From Thermothelomyces thermophilus ATCC 42464 (Eukaryota; Ascomycota; Sordariomycetes; Sordariales; Chaetomiaceae), in contig NC_016474.1 in the NCBI RefSeq assembly GCF_000226095.1, positions 744,001-808,000 on the forward strand: a stretch of DNA of 64,000 bases, read 5' to 3'. The notes beneath the pieces were generated by a model that was not told the DNA's origin, did not search any database, and saw only the letters and a program-made list of their open reading frames with translations. How positions within the stretch are numbered: the first letter of the stretch is position 1; each line of letters begins with the position of its first letter. The position numbers were made by a program, and so were the translations under genes. Positions 45,505-57,252 of this stretch are shown piece after piece.

Positions 45505-46148
45505 GGAAGAAGATTAACAATGATTCATCACAACTGGCTTAGTGAGGAGCAAGTTCATTGTCACACCTATGATCACTAACCATTGGCCACGACTGAAACT
45601 CTTAAGGTCCTCTGTATAATCTCAAGGGGCTCGAACCCAGTAGAACACACCCTCTGATAAAAAAAAATGAAACTGAAAACGGGGAAAAAGTCAAAATCAC
45701 AGCGTATTAGCGAAGCCCTTAGCTCAAAAAGCTACAAAAGAGAAAATAGTGGTCCTTAAGAGCGAGAGGAACCAAGCGGCCTTGACTTGCTCAAAAGTCG
45801 TGGCTGACTTGTAATATCGCAGCGTCTACTTGACTGCATACCGGTGTCCTTTCATCCTTGCGCTGCAGTTGCAAATCGAGCCCAATCCTGAAACGGAGCA
45901 GCTGTCCGCAAAACGTGACTGGTCGCAAAGTACGAATCAAGTATTGAAAATATGGCGATGGCTGAAACCAGGGCACCAGAGTTAGAGCAAACCAGAAAAA
46001 AGACAAAGAACGAACCGAATGTTTTGCAAACAGGAGTTTCTGTCAAGAGCATCAACACTCTTAAGAATGTAAGAAGAGCACGAGCCAACTTGGGGGTTGG
46101 ATAGAAGCCCAAGGGCGCGCACACCGGCCGTGCGTCATCAATTAAAGT

Positions 46149-46177
46149 CACGTGACAGCGCGCTGAATGCCACCACG
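46149..46177 (+). promoter_or_regulatory. Paired CACGTG boxes upstream of Rad26
   Basis: CACGTG cores at 46149-46154 and 46172-46177, about 320-345 bp upstream of the Rad26 ATG. The first is within TCACGTGA. This repeats the paired arrangement found in the eIF3c/PRP8 promoter. Confidence 0.4.
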
Positions 46178-46494
46178 TGCGTTCGCGACTCATTCATGCT
46201 CAACTTCAGCAGTATCACCCGCAGCTGCTGCTTACGAACCTCTCCTCGCACTTGACAGTCAGAATCACCTCCTCGACAAGGCAAAGCAGATCCATCCGTT
46301 TTGTCCTCATTCCTTTGTTTCTTTGGTACTTTTGCTGTTACCTCGCTTAGAATGTGCCCGCCCTGATATTCGTTCCCGCGCCGCCGCTCCCCTGCCGCCC
46401 TGCCTGCTCAGGTTTGCCTTTGCCTTTCGCTTAGGTCGGTCTCTCGTCACAAAGCCCTCGAGAGTATCATACTTTGCTCCCCGCCTATCGCAAT

Positions 46495-49400
46495 ATGAAT
46501 TCCACGATCCAAAGCCCCAACCCAGCCGAGGGTCCCTCCAATGCGTCCACTGATAACGCCAATTCCCATGTCGCTGAGAACGCAACAGACATCCAGAGCG
46601 AGATAGTGGATGACGAGGCGACAGCACTCAAGCTTCTCACCGAAAATGTTCGAGATCAGGACGACCTCGAGCGGGATATCACGCTCCAGGCCAGTCGCGC
46701 CCTGATCGAAGCTGAGGACAAACGGGATCAGAAGCGCATCGAAAAGGCCGAGGCGTCTAAGTCCAAACTCGAGAACCAACTCAGGGTTCAGCAGCAGAAA
46801 CTCCGTGCCGCACATGCGAACCCTACGGCAAGGTTACGAATCCAGCGAGAAATTGCCCGCATCGAGGCGGAGATTGAGATCTGCGACAAAGACATCGCCG
46901 ATTTCAATGCCCGCATCGAGCAGCGAAATCGGCAAGATGCAGCGGATGACCAGGCACAAAGAACAGGCGGAAGGCTTCCCGGTGAGACGCAGCGCGAGTA
47001 TCTCATTCGGACCGGGAAAATCACCCCTTTCGCCACGTTTGGCGGGCCCCGGCCTGAAGGCGTCCAAGGAGAGCTTGCTGATGCGATAATCGACGCGGAG
47101 GATGAGGCTGTTGTGGAGGAATTAGAGGAGCAGGCAGGAGAGGGTCCCCGTTCGCACCAGAATTTGAGGGCACCGGGTTTCGCCGAGGAGAGCGAAGATT
47201 TGGTTAGCTCTGCCGTAGAGTCCGAGTTCTCTCTCCGGCCGCGGAAGAAGCGGAAGGTACCGAAACCCCCTACGGTGTCCGACGATGACTTTGCACCGAA
47301 CGAATCAACTGCCGAATCGGTCGATTTGGAATCTTCTGCTTCTGATGACTATGACTTGACGGACACCACCCCGAAGCGGAAGCGAGGGAAAGCAGTGAAG
47401 GGAGGCGACGACAAGATTGACTTGAGCAACATAGACGACGGGAACGAGGCTGTTTACCAGCGGAGGCTTAGGGACTGGGTCGAGCGGAGGAGCCGGGCAA
47501 GAAGGCGTCGTCAGGAACAGTCGGGTGTGCCCGTTGACGACGGGTCAGATGGCGTAGAGGAATGGCACAAGCCATCACCAGATCAACCAGACCACCATTT
47601 CGAGAACGGATTGAAGCTCCCCGGCGACATCTACCCCTCTCTCTTCGATTATCAAAAGACCGGTGTGCAATGGCTGGCAGAGCTATATGCTCAACAGGTT
47701 GGTGGCATTGTCGGCGATGAGATGGGCCTGGGTAAAACAGGTTCGTCCTGTTTTTGCACTCTCAGTATCTGCCGCCCCCTGAATCTTCCGCTCACAATCT
47801 CTCAGTCCAGGTCATCTCATTTATTGCCGCCCTGCATTATAGCAGAATGCTCCACAAACCCGTCATTGTGGTCGCCCCGGCCACCGTTCTGCGGCAGTGG
47901 GTCAACGAGTTCCATCGCTGGTGGCCGCCACTCCGCGTCTCCATCTTGCACTCCTCTGGAAGCGGCATGTTCAATGTCCGTGACGAGGGCGAGATCGAGG
48001 ACCATGTGGATGACTGGGAGGAGAAGAAGCCCAGAAAGTCCAGCGCGGCCGCGAGAAAAATCGTCGATCGGGTGGTCAAGCAGGGTCATGTTCTGGTCAC
48101 AACATATGCTGGTCTGCAGACGTATGGCGACGTCCTGATCCCCGTCGACTGGGGCTACGCTGTCCTGGACGAAGGCCACAAGATCCGGAACCCAAACACA
48201 GCCATCACAATCTATTGCAAAGAGCTGCGCACCCATAACCGCATCATCCTGTCCGGCACACCAATGCAGAACAATCTGACCGAGCTCTGGTCCCTGTTTG
48301 ATTTCGTTTACCCCATGCGCCTTGGTACCCTGGTGGCGTTCCGCAACCAGTTTGAGATACCAATTAGGCTGGGAGGCTACGCCAATGCCACCAACCTACA
48401 GATCATGACTGCACAGAAATGCGCAGAAACCCTCAAGGATGCAATAAGCCCCTATCTCCTCCAGCGGCTGAAGGTTGATGTCGCTGCTGATCTCCCGAGG
48501 AAGAGCGAGCAGGTGCTTTTCTGCAAGCTGTCACAGTCGCAGCGGGAGGCATATGAACTGTTTCTCAAGTCGGAAGAGATGGCGGCCATTCTCAACCGGA
48601 CGCGTCAGTCCTTGTACGGCATTGACATACTCCGAAAAATATGCAACCACCCCGATCTGTTGGACCCCAGGCTCAAGGGCAAACCTGGCTACAAGTGGGG
48701 TGATGACAGCAAATCGGGCAAGATGGCAGTCGTCAAGTCGCTGCTCCCGATGTGGAAACGCTTAGGACACAAGACGCTCCTGTTCTGCCAGGGCGTTCAA
48801 ATGCTCGACATCATCGAAGCATTTGTTCAGCGGCTGGACAATATCAAGTACCTGCGTATGGACGGCAAGACGCCAGTCAAGCAGCGCCAGCTCCTCGTCG
48901 ATCAATTCAACAACGATCCGGAGCTTGATGTGTTTTTGCTGACGACCAAGGTTGGCGGATTGGGCGTTAACCTGACGGGAGCGAACCGCGTCATTATTTT
49001 CGACCCGGATTGGAACCCTTCCACGGACGTCCAGGCGAGGGAGCGAGCCTGGAGGCTGGGTCAGAAGAGGGAGGTTACTATTTACCGGCTGATGACGGCC
49101 GGAACAATCGAAGAAAAGATTTATCATCGGCAGATATTCAAACAGTTCCTGTCAAACAAGGTGCTCAAGGACCCGAAGCAGCAAACAACCTTCAACCTTA
49201 GCGACCTGCATGACCTTTTTAGCCTCAGCTCGTACGAGGATGGTGTGACCGAAACGAGCGAGATGTTCAAAGGCAGTGACGTCAAGAACTTCAAACGCAG
49301 CGGCCCGAAGGAACTCATTGTGCCTGGGCACGACGCTGTTCCACTCAGGCCCCGACAAGTCGGCGCCAACAAGGACGCAGATGAGAAGGAAGGCGATCTT

Positions 49401-50051
49401 CGCAAGATAGATGGGGTTGCTGGCCTCGAGACGTATGAAGACCCCTCTGCACCACCGTCCAACGAAGAGGATCGGCTTCTGGAAGGCCTCTTTGCAAGCT
49501 CAAACGTCCACAGCGCCCTTGAGCATGATGAAATCATCAACGGCAAGAAGACGGTGAAGGCGGATCGTAAGTTGCTCCAGCAGGAGGCTAACCGGATAGC
49601 TGCGCAAGCAGCGCTCAGTCTCCGCCGCGCAGGCGAGCAGGCTCGGAGGGTGCCCATTGGCACCGTGACCTGGACCGGGGAGGTTGGGGAGGCCGGCCGG
49701 CCTACCAATATCCGTCGCGGGCGCGGCGGGCCAAGCTCTGCCACCATATTGGCCGGCGTTGCAAACCGCCAAGGGCTCGGTTCAGGCAGTCCCGGCAGCT
49801 CAAGACCGGGTACGCCCGGTGCAGCTGATCAAAATCTCCGGGCGAAAGACTTTGAGAAAATGATACCGGAATTTATCAAGCGGCACAACGGTCAGGTGCC
49901 GTCCAAGCTGCTGGTGGATCATTTCAACCGATATTGCAGTGGTTCTCGGCAGGCGGACGAGTTCAAGTTAGCACTAGGGAAGGTGGCCAAGATGGAGAAG
50001 CGAGGGTCCAGCATGCGGGCGATCTGGACTCTCAAGCCCGAGTATCAGTAA
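46495..50051 (+). CDS. RAD26: SNF2-family ATPase Rad26/CSB (ERCC6), transcription-coupled repair
   Basis: DNA translocase that acts on stalled RNA polymerase II in transcription-coupled nucleotide excision repair. Two exons (46495-47740 and 47806-50051) join in phase 1 inside motif I-Ia and give 1163 residues. The ATG at 46495 gives MNSTIQSPNPAEGP; seven upstream in-frame codons lack ATG. An N-terminal coiled coil (about 55-160) and acidic/basic linkers precede the ATPase. Motif I is GDEMGLGKT (ends at residue 415), motif II is DEGH at 537-540 with the KIRNP that marks CSB, motif III is SGTPMQNNLTELWSL, motif V is GVNLTGANRVI and motif VI is RAWRLGQKREV. The C-terminus has a small folded end (IPEFIKRHNGQVPSKLLVDH), similar to the winged-helix-like ubiquitin-binding end of CSB; that comparison is inference. 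Confidence 0.93.
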
Positions 50052-50688
50052 TTCGTGGGCCAGCATGATGCCCAGGATGTAGGAATGCTACAGACGGAAG
50101 ATGAATGCCTCCGCAGTAAACCGAGGCCTGACGGTCATGGGTGGCGTCACTAGTACTTTCAAAGCAGTGGCCCACGGACAACGACCTGCTTTTTGACGAA
50201 GAAATGACGATTATACCCTTAGACTTCCTGGAGTCTCTTGGTGTTCTCCTTGTTGTTGTAGCCAGTGTCACGATCAGCTGCTGTCAGCTTCGTAGCGCTG
50301 GACTTCTATTAGCGTTACTTGACAAAAAGAGCCACCGCGCGGCTAACATGCCACAGCGCTGCGGGCGGATTGCTAATGGCTGACGTAGCAGCCAATTGGG
50401 GAGGTTCTGGACACGAAATAGGCATGTTACGGCAAGTTTGCCAAGCTCCAAGCATTCCTCTGCTTTGGTATCCATACTGCCTGCCCGAGATTTTAAAAAA
50501 CCAGCGCTCTCATTTTGGAAGACGCAGCATATGATGGATACCCCGTACTTGTTTACTGCCAAAGTAAGTTTGCGGAACAGTTTTCTCAGAGACTCGAGCC
50601 CATAGCCACCGCCCGGCGCTATCGCTTAATTAACTGCCGTAGCTCAACTCAATTTCGCCTCCCGACGCAAGTTAGGTGTTATCGCACA
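50052..50688. other. Intergenic region between co-oriented genes
   Basis: Holds the Rad26 3' flank and the promoter of the hemerythrin gene. Frames continuing 58 codons upstream of the hemerythrin ATG begin with TTG and are taken as leader. Confidence 0.5.
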
Positions 50689-51484
50689 ATGCCCCAGGAC
50701 ACGGCCTCGGATGCAGCAGGAACCCCGGCGACTGTGGAAATGGGGCCGGCAAATGACAAACCGGCTCCGAACCAGGCCGCCGACTCTGCCTCCGTTCCGG
50801 AACAAGCAGCCAAACCGGCCCTGGCCCCCTTAACACCTCAAGAGTTCCGCATCTACAACCGCCTCGCCGAACAAATGGATTATTTCGTATGTACTACTAG
50901 TTGCTCCCAGTTTCCCGCAACCAATTTCCTTTCCCCCGGCTGCCCTTCTATATCTCCTTAGGATCTAGATCCATCCCAGCATAACTCACCACGCCGCTCA
51001 GCACGACCACTTCCGCCAAATGTACGCCACGCTCCACACAGCATGCACCACCAACCGGCGCCCGGCCAACATGTCGCTGAAGCAGTTCGTCGACGAGGGC
51101 CTCCGGCTGGCGCGCTACCTCGAGATGCACCACTCCATCGAGGAGACGCACCTGTACCCCCTGCTCGGCCGCAAGATGCCCGAGTTCCGCGCATCCTCCT
51201 CCCCGGCCGGGACTGGCAAGGGGGGCGGGAAGCGGGGCAAGAAGGAGGAGTGCGAGCTGCTTCGGCAGCACCAGATCATCCACGACGGGATGGACGAGAT
51301 GGCGGATTACCTGCGCCGGTGTAAGGACAAGGAGTGCGAGCTGGACCTGGGCGTGTTGAGGAGCAAGGTTGAACCGTGGGGAGACGTGCTGCTGAAGCAT
51401 CTGGATCAGGAGGTCAGGGAACTCGGGGCCGAGAAGATGCGCAAGTATTATACGTTGCAGGAGATGAAGGCATTCCCTATATGA
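50689..51484 (+). CDS. Hemerythrin-like (HHE) domain protein
   Basis: A predicted four-helix di-iron or cation-binding protein; the role in fungi is not settled (oxygen, NO or metal sensing have been proposed for the family). Two exons (50689-50886 and 51002-51484) join in phase 0 and give 226 residues. The HHE domain covers about 50-215. Likely metal ligands are His67/His69 (HDHF), His109/His110 with Glu113/Glu114 and His116 (MHHSIEETHLYP), His about 158 (RQHQIIHDGM) and a late His-Glu pair (LKHLDQEV). A Lys/Gly-rich loop (GKGGGKRGKKE) interrupts the second and third helices. An Ala/Pro-rich N-terminus lacks a clear signal peptide. Confidence 0.88.
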
Positions 51485-53692
51485 AGCGTTCCTTAGAAGT
51501 ATGAGAGCTTTGTAGGCATGGTGAAGAAAGGGAGGGGGGGCGGGACGTGGACATAACATGGGTCATTTGCGCTGTGATATAAAGGCATTGAGTTGCCCCG
51601 AAGTGTAGGAGGACGATTGCTCCACGGGTGTCTTAGCGAGCATGTTGAGTGAATCGCTCCGAATACTAGCCACAAACTTTTTAAAAACTCATCTTCCTTA
51701 CAGACTACCGATCGACGTTATCGAAGGCAGCCTCATCAGGCAGGTCATCAGTAGTGTTCTGTGACAGTTGCTTCACCCGACCTACCGGGGCACCCCTATT
51801 ATTCACGTCGAGAAGAGGTTCACTAACTGTAACACAGCGGTAAAAGATCCCCGAGGGTGGCTCTGGATCGCATCTCGTGCATTGCAGGCCTGAATTATAT
51901 GACAGCCGTTGCGGTATGGTTGCATATGAGCATCCGTATGCAACCAGTACTGCCGCATCAGGGTCGCTGTCAAAAGGATGTGAGTGGAAAGAGGAACAAT
52001 GGCGGTCGAAGGCGGTGGGGGAAAAAACACCCCCTCCGCGGCCATTGCTTGAGGAAGGCAGTCCAAGTTGCGGTGGAATAGCGTAGGAGCGAAGGGCAAT
52101 GTTTCACAAAGCTTTACCTCCTCAAAGCATCACATGTAACCAGCAGTACATGTTGCTGGCTGTGACGAGGTAGTGTTGTGCTGGAACCCGATATTGGTGT
52201 TAATTACTACTTAAATACCTGGCCGAGACCTGCTGCACCTCTCGTGAAACTGGTCAGCCTAGGCGGGCAGCAAAACCAACGGCCGCTAACATTAAAGAAC
52301 TTGAAGGAAGAGTACTAGGGTACTATAACCGGCCTGCTTGTTTGAGGAAAGAGGGTGTGGAATCACAAGCAGATGAGGCGGTGAAACTTGCCCCTACCCT
52401 CCTAGTAGCTATAAGTTCACAAAACCTCCTTCATCGCGACTTCCCTGTATATGCACATCAACACTGCTTCACTAACAGCTGGGCACCTGCCGCCCTTTTC
52501 GGGGCTGGTCTTGCCTCATCAGTTCGAGTCCTGGGCTCACCGGGATGCCGCAACATCCCAGGAAGGCGCTTTACAGTAGACAGGCATGTGATAGAGCCTG
52601 TAACAAATAGTAAGGTGGAGAAGAAAAAGAGTAACAGATGCAGGAGGCTCTGACCTCAAGCTCCATGAATGTTATTTCCAGCGTCGACGCCGACGTAAAG
52701 GAGAACCGTACATGACAACCGAGTTGCGCCCCTTCAACTTGGGGTCCCAGTACGAGTATTGCACTCCGGATGTGCATGGAATGCCAGCAGACAGTTCTGG
52801 AAGCCCAAGGTGTACAGAGTACATTGCCGCGTGTCACTTAAGATGATGGATCACAACCAATTTGTGGGGAGGTGGGTACGAAGATCTCCCAGAAACATAC
52901 GGAAGTGGTCCAAACTGAGCTTCATCCGCTGAAAAACAACGGGGAGGGTTTCTGTTTTGTGCAAATGTACGAGTTCAACACAACCACATATGGCTCTAAG
53001 ATACTCTGCCGGTGAGCCAATGGAAGGTGTTCGAGCAGCACGCGAAGTTGAGTGGCCGGGGCCGAGACACCGGCCAGGGTGCCTGCATGGACAGGGGTTG
53101 TTTTTTTGCCTTCTCCGTGCTTCTTCCCAGCTGAGAAGCAGTCTGGGAAAACAAAACCTCGGCCATTCGTCGATGCGACCAATCAAAACCGCCAGTTGTG
53201 GCCTGCTTTCCAGGTCCCCACACGCGCCCCTCCTCTTCGCCCAGTCGCGACGCCCAGCAACAGGGGAGCTGTGCTTTCCCCGATCCAAAAACCAGCCTCC
53301 CCGTCAGCTCGTTCCCGCCCGCTTGCAGACGAGGTTTTGCGACGACAGCTCATTCCGCTCCCAGCCAACCCAGACCGCTCGAACAACTGTCTCTTCTCCA
53401 TCAATCGTGAGTTGGCCCCCATTTTCCCTTGTCTTGTCGGTGAAGAACACCATATCGCCACGCGCAAACCAGGTTTACAAGGGCGCCGCGCAGCGAGACC
53501 CGCACGAATCCATCCCCCCGCAATCCCGGTGTTATCTCCAGTGTAAACAAAGCGTTGACCCGGGCGGAACCACGGCATCGGCGGCACACCGCGCACCGCA
53601 ATACAGGGCAAAAATAATTGTGCAAGGAGGCTAATACAGGTCCCGAACAGGCCCCGCTTAGCACTGGGTTGTGGATTTAACCACCGCGAGCC
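51485..53692. other. Intergenic region, no supported gene
   Basis: Frames up to 225 codons (52957-53634 plus) overlap others on both strands and lack any motif. The last 600 bases, rich in C and CT, probably serve as leader of the Mpv17-family gene. A GGGATGC...CATCCC inverted word near 52541-52560 was noted but is short. Confidence 0.45.
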
Positions 53693-54721
53693 ATGTCGGT
53701 CAAGATCGAGCGGGACACCACCCTCAAGGAGGCAGTCAGGGATGCCGTCCTCGACCATACCGCCAACAAGGGCGGCCTCGTCGGCTCTGCTGCCGCTGCC
53801 ATCTCGGAGGCTGCCCATGGCCAGCTTCCCGGCACCAGCGGCAAACATCCCATCTCGGCCGTTGTCGGTACCGCCCTCACCGGCGGCAGGAAGAATGCCG
53901 GCACCAAGGGCTATCTCGCTGTACGTCTCCGGCGCCTGTTCTGCAACTGCGCGGGGGATGCGACCCCGTGGAAACCCCGTGCGTGTACTTGACTAACGCC
54001 TACTTCTCATCGGTGCTCCAGGCCTACCTGCAACAACTCGAGGACCACCCGCTGCGCACCAAGATGCTCACGGCCGGAACGCTGGCCGGTGGCCAGGAGC
54101 TGCTCGCGTCGTGGCTAGCCAAGGACCGCAATAAGCACGGCAACTACTTCACGTCGCGCGTGCCCAAGATGGCGGCCTACGGCGCCTTCGTCAGCGCTCC
54201 GCTCGGCCACTTTCTGATCTGGTTGCTGCAAAAGATCTTTAGCAAACGCACCAGCCTGCGCGCAAAGATCCTGCAGATCCTCTTCAGCAACCTGATTGTA
54301 AGTCACTTGTTTCGCCTGCCCAAGACATGCTCTGCTACTGACACGGGTTCCCGTCCAGATCGCTCCCCTCCAAAACGCCGTCTACCTCGTCGCAATGTCC
54401 CTCATCGCGGGCGCCAGGACGTTCCGCCAGGTCAAGGCGACAGTGCGCAGCAGCTTCTGGAAGGTGATGCGTGTGAGCTGGATCACGTCGCCCATCTGCC
54501 TGGCCTTTGCGCAAAATTTCCTGCCCGAGAACACGTGGGTGCCCTTTTTCAACCTCGTGTCCTTCGTCATCGGCACCTACATCAACACCATCACCAAGAA
54601 GAAGCGCCTTGCCGCCCTGCGCAAGAAGCACTTCGGAGAGGGCCGCACCCCCGGCGGTTCCACCATTGGCGGGCCTCGCCCGGATGACTACCCTCCCCTC
54701 GGTCCTAACCCTCCCTACTAA
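53693..54721 (+). CDS. Mpv17/PMP22-family membrane protein (possibly the Woronin sorting complex protein WSC)
   Basis: Integral membrane protein of peroxisomes or mitochondria. Three exons (53693-53920, 54022-54297, 54359-54721) all join in phase 0 and give 288 residues. The Mpv17 signature is seen: QLEDHPLRTKMLTAGTLAGGQ, then GHFLIWLLQKIF, and the C-terminal WKVMRVSWITSPICLAFAQNFLPENTWVPFFN block with following TITKKKRL. There are about four membrane spans. The N-terminal 80 residues are an Ala/Gly-rich extension not present in plain Mpv17/Sym1, and the C-terminal tail is Pro/Gly-rich. Long-tailed members in moulds include WSC, which carries Woronin bodies out of peroxisomes; assigning it here is inference. 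The stop is at 54719-54721. Confidence 0.85.
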
Positions 54722-55611
54722 ATGGGGATAGGTGGCGGTAGTGGGCTAGGGGTTGCTGCCTGGTGCCTCTTGGCAGGTGCAGTATGGAATGAATGCATGA
54801 CCACGGTGCTGCTTGACGGCCTGCTCTTCCGTTGAGGATGCAGTGGCTTTGGAAAGGGGAAGAGATGCCGTCAGGCAGGCCGAGAGTTTTATGACGGATC
54901 TTGATGTTCTGGAGGGGGCGGCTCCTTTGCGGGAGTTTGGCGGGGATAGGGCAGGATACCTGTATAATGTTCGGTTCGTTGTTATGCTTGGTTACGTCAG
55001 ATAGGGTTTGGCATTTTCGTGATGGTAGATGAATATAGTTGCTTGGTTATCTCTCGGGTTGGCTGCGATTCCGGGTATCGTAACACTTCGCTATCTCGCT
55101 CCCCTCTGCATGATGCAAGCTCACACGAAAAGCACCCGACTCTCAAACCTAGAATCGCACACTCCTTAGTCACACGTCTCCTGGGAACAGGCAAAGCTCT
55201 CCATGGCCCAGCCTCCTTTACATTGCTCCAGAGATGACTTCCGAAGCCAATTTTTTTCTCGTTTCCGGAACTCCCTCATCGGTCCAGACACAATGGCATT
55301 CATGTCGTAAGCCATTGCTCCAAGAATTGTTCCCTGGGCTTTCTTCTTGTGCGGGGTCGCCTGCGAGGGCCGGAGAGGTAGAACGCTCGTACACCTCCGT
55401 CCGTCGCGGAGCTTTGCCGATCCCCTCTCAGCTTCTTCCCGGCATCCGGCTCCCTTGCTTGGCTCGGTTGTTCTGCTCCGCGTTATCATGACCGCGGGAC
55501 CAGCATCCGCAAGGATGCCATGGCGGAGGATCTAGATCGCAGCGTTTCCTAACGGATGAGAAAGAGTTGGTGAGTTCCTCAATATGCGATGCGTCAGTTA
55601 GACGGGAACGT
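54722..55611. other. Convergent intergenic region
   Basis: Tail-to-tail spacer between the Mpv17 and SNF8 genes. No gene supported. Small frames only. Confidence 0.55.
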
Positions 55612-56553
55612 TCATCCAGTCGTGCCTGCGAAGTCCTGGTTCTCCAGCATGAAGCCAGGGCTCCAGTACTCCCACTCCTCGCTCTGCTTGTCCACCCAGA
55701 GCATGCCCTCGGCCATGAGGTCCTCCAGCGCCGTCTGCGCCCTCGCGCGCGTCCACTTGAGGTTGACCATCAGCATCGAGACGCTCACGTAGCCCAGGAG
55801 CTGCGCCGCCTCAAGCACGGCGCTCTGGTCGGTGCTGAGCTCCTTGGGCACCGACCGGATGTAGGGCTTGCTGCCGACCGTGATGATGGAGTAGGCCGAG
55901 CCCAGCGGTTTGAGCGTGCCCACGGCTCGAAGGATATCATCTCTGCAAAAAAGAGGGAGGGTTTCGATGAGTTAGCCACCAGCTTTTTTCCCCCTTTCTT
56001 TCCTTTTTTTTTTTGTTTTGTTTTTTAGACATGCACGCAGCGCGACCCAAAAAGGGAATCGTGATAATCATCAGTAGTGGGGAAGAACTTACTCGGTAAT
56101 TTCCGACGCCCCCTCCATCCGGCCCCGCATGATCCGCTCCCTCACCTTCTTCAGCTCAATCAGGCCGCCGTTCTCGCCCCTCGTCTCGCTGCAGACCTCG
56201 ACGACGCGAACGGCCAGCTCAAAGTAGAAATCGTTGACCGACCTCCCCAGCAGCTGCGCCCAGATGGACCCGCCCCCGCCCGCCGAGGACGAGCTGCTGC
56301 TGCTGCTGCTCGCGAGCGGGTCGACGCCGATGGCGGCGCACATGCGGGCGAACTGGGCGCGGAAGGTCGGGTTCGAGCGGATGTCCTTTGCGTGCGTCTG
56401 GGCGAACTGCTGCAGCAGCGAGCGGAAGACGGCCAGCTGCGTCTCGAGGGCCTGCGCGTTGGCCGACCGCAGTGTCGACCCGTGGCTCGCGTACTGGGCC
56501 GAGGTGAGGCGCGAGCGGTCAAAGGCCGCGAGCCCGACGCCCTTTCGAGACAT
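55612..56553 (-). CDS. SNF8: ESCRT-II subunit SNF8/VPS22 (EAP30)
   Basis: Endosomal sorting subunit that with VPS36 and two VPS25 copies forms ESCRT-II and recruits ESCRT-III for multivesicular body formation. Two exons on the minus strand (56553-56093, 55942-55612) join in phase 2, restoring SEITEDDILRAVGTLKPLG, and give 263 residues. The N-terminal helical hairpin is at about 20-75. It is followed by a low-complexity Ser9-Gly4 insert at about 84-97, which is unusual but lies in a loop. Two winged-helix domains follow, ending in LENQDFAGT. The ATG at 56553 (MSRKGVGLAAFDRSRL) fits the family; an upstream Lys-rich frame is leader. Confidence 0.92.
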
Positions 56554-57252
56554 GGTCGCCTCTTTTTCTCCCTTTTTTCTTCTTTTTTCTTTTTTCTTTT
56601 TTCTTTTTATTTGTTCCCCCGCTCCCCTTCTTGTCACAAGGCTCTATCCGGTCCCACAGCGAGAATCAGGTAATGATGGTGAGCGCGAGATTGTCGGACA
56701 ACCAGTTATCCTATGATGAAGTCCAGCCTTTGCTTGGAGGTGACGACGCTGTTAGGAACCAAGGTAACATATATAGCCCCCGTTCCCGAGGAGGTGGGGA
56801 GCTGGCGATAAGATAATGTGGGGTACCTTCTTAGGCACCTGTTACAGAACTCATCATTGCCCAGTTCACCTTGGGCACCTAGGTACCGTCGGCACACGAC
56901 TTCTCGTCCCTGATGTGGTGATATCAAATAGGGCGGAAACATCACAGAGCTGGGTTATGGCTGCTATGTACATACATACATGCGTTGTGTGTGTGACTCC
57001 GGTTTGTGCGCCCGTTGTGGCTCACTTTTCGGCTCAAGAGACCAACTCTGGTTGGGGCATTACAACGTTGCAACATCCAACCTGTCTGTCTGGCAAGACT
57101 TGACACAACACGGCCCATGACCCGGTGAGGGAAAAAGGTTCTTCCACTCAGGTGGTGGTGGTGGTTGTGCCCTTACCTTCCTGAAGCACAGCATTGACTA
57201 GGTACCCGGACGCAAGTCAACTATACATAACTTCCACTAGCTTTTTTCCCCT
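56554..57252. other. Intergenic region with CT/TC-rich and GTAC words
   Basis: Directly upstream of SNF8 is a (C)T-rich run (56561-56615). GTACATACATAC occurs near 56967-56980. No gene is supported. Confidence 0.5.

Larger units (their letters stand above)
40787..46494. other. Gene-poor region of about 5.7 kb
   Basis: No gene supported. A 311-codon frame at 40635-41570 overlaps the SANT gene's last exon in another frame and lacks an ATG start; I treat it as chance. 41.27-41.47 kb is pyrimidine- and AT-rich, with a CT run. A 15-base C run lies at 45490-45504. A minus-strand ATG frame of 74 codons at 42040-42264 looks slightly protein-like but stands alone. The last 350 bases hold the Rad26 promoter, with two CACGTG boxes. 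Confidence 0.5.

Noticed and set aside
45615-45645. Possible minus-strand tRNA (GGTTCGAGCC-like word)
   Set aside because: T-stem does not pair and there is no acceptor stem.
52495-52560. Possible tRNA (TTCGAGTCC-like word)
   Set aside because: The bases flanking the loop do not form a T-arm and no D-arm or anticodon arm can be drawn.
52957-53634. 225-codon plus-strand frame
   Set aside because: Lies in the leader of the Mpv17 gene and overlaps a 221-codon minus frame; neither has a recognisable feature.
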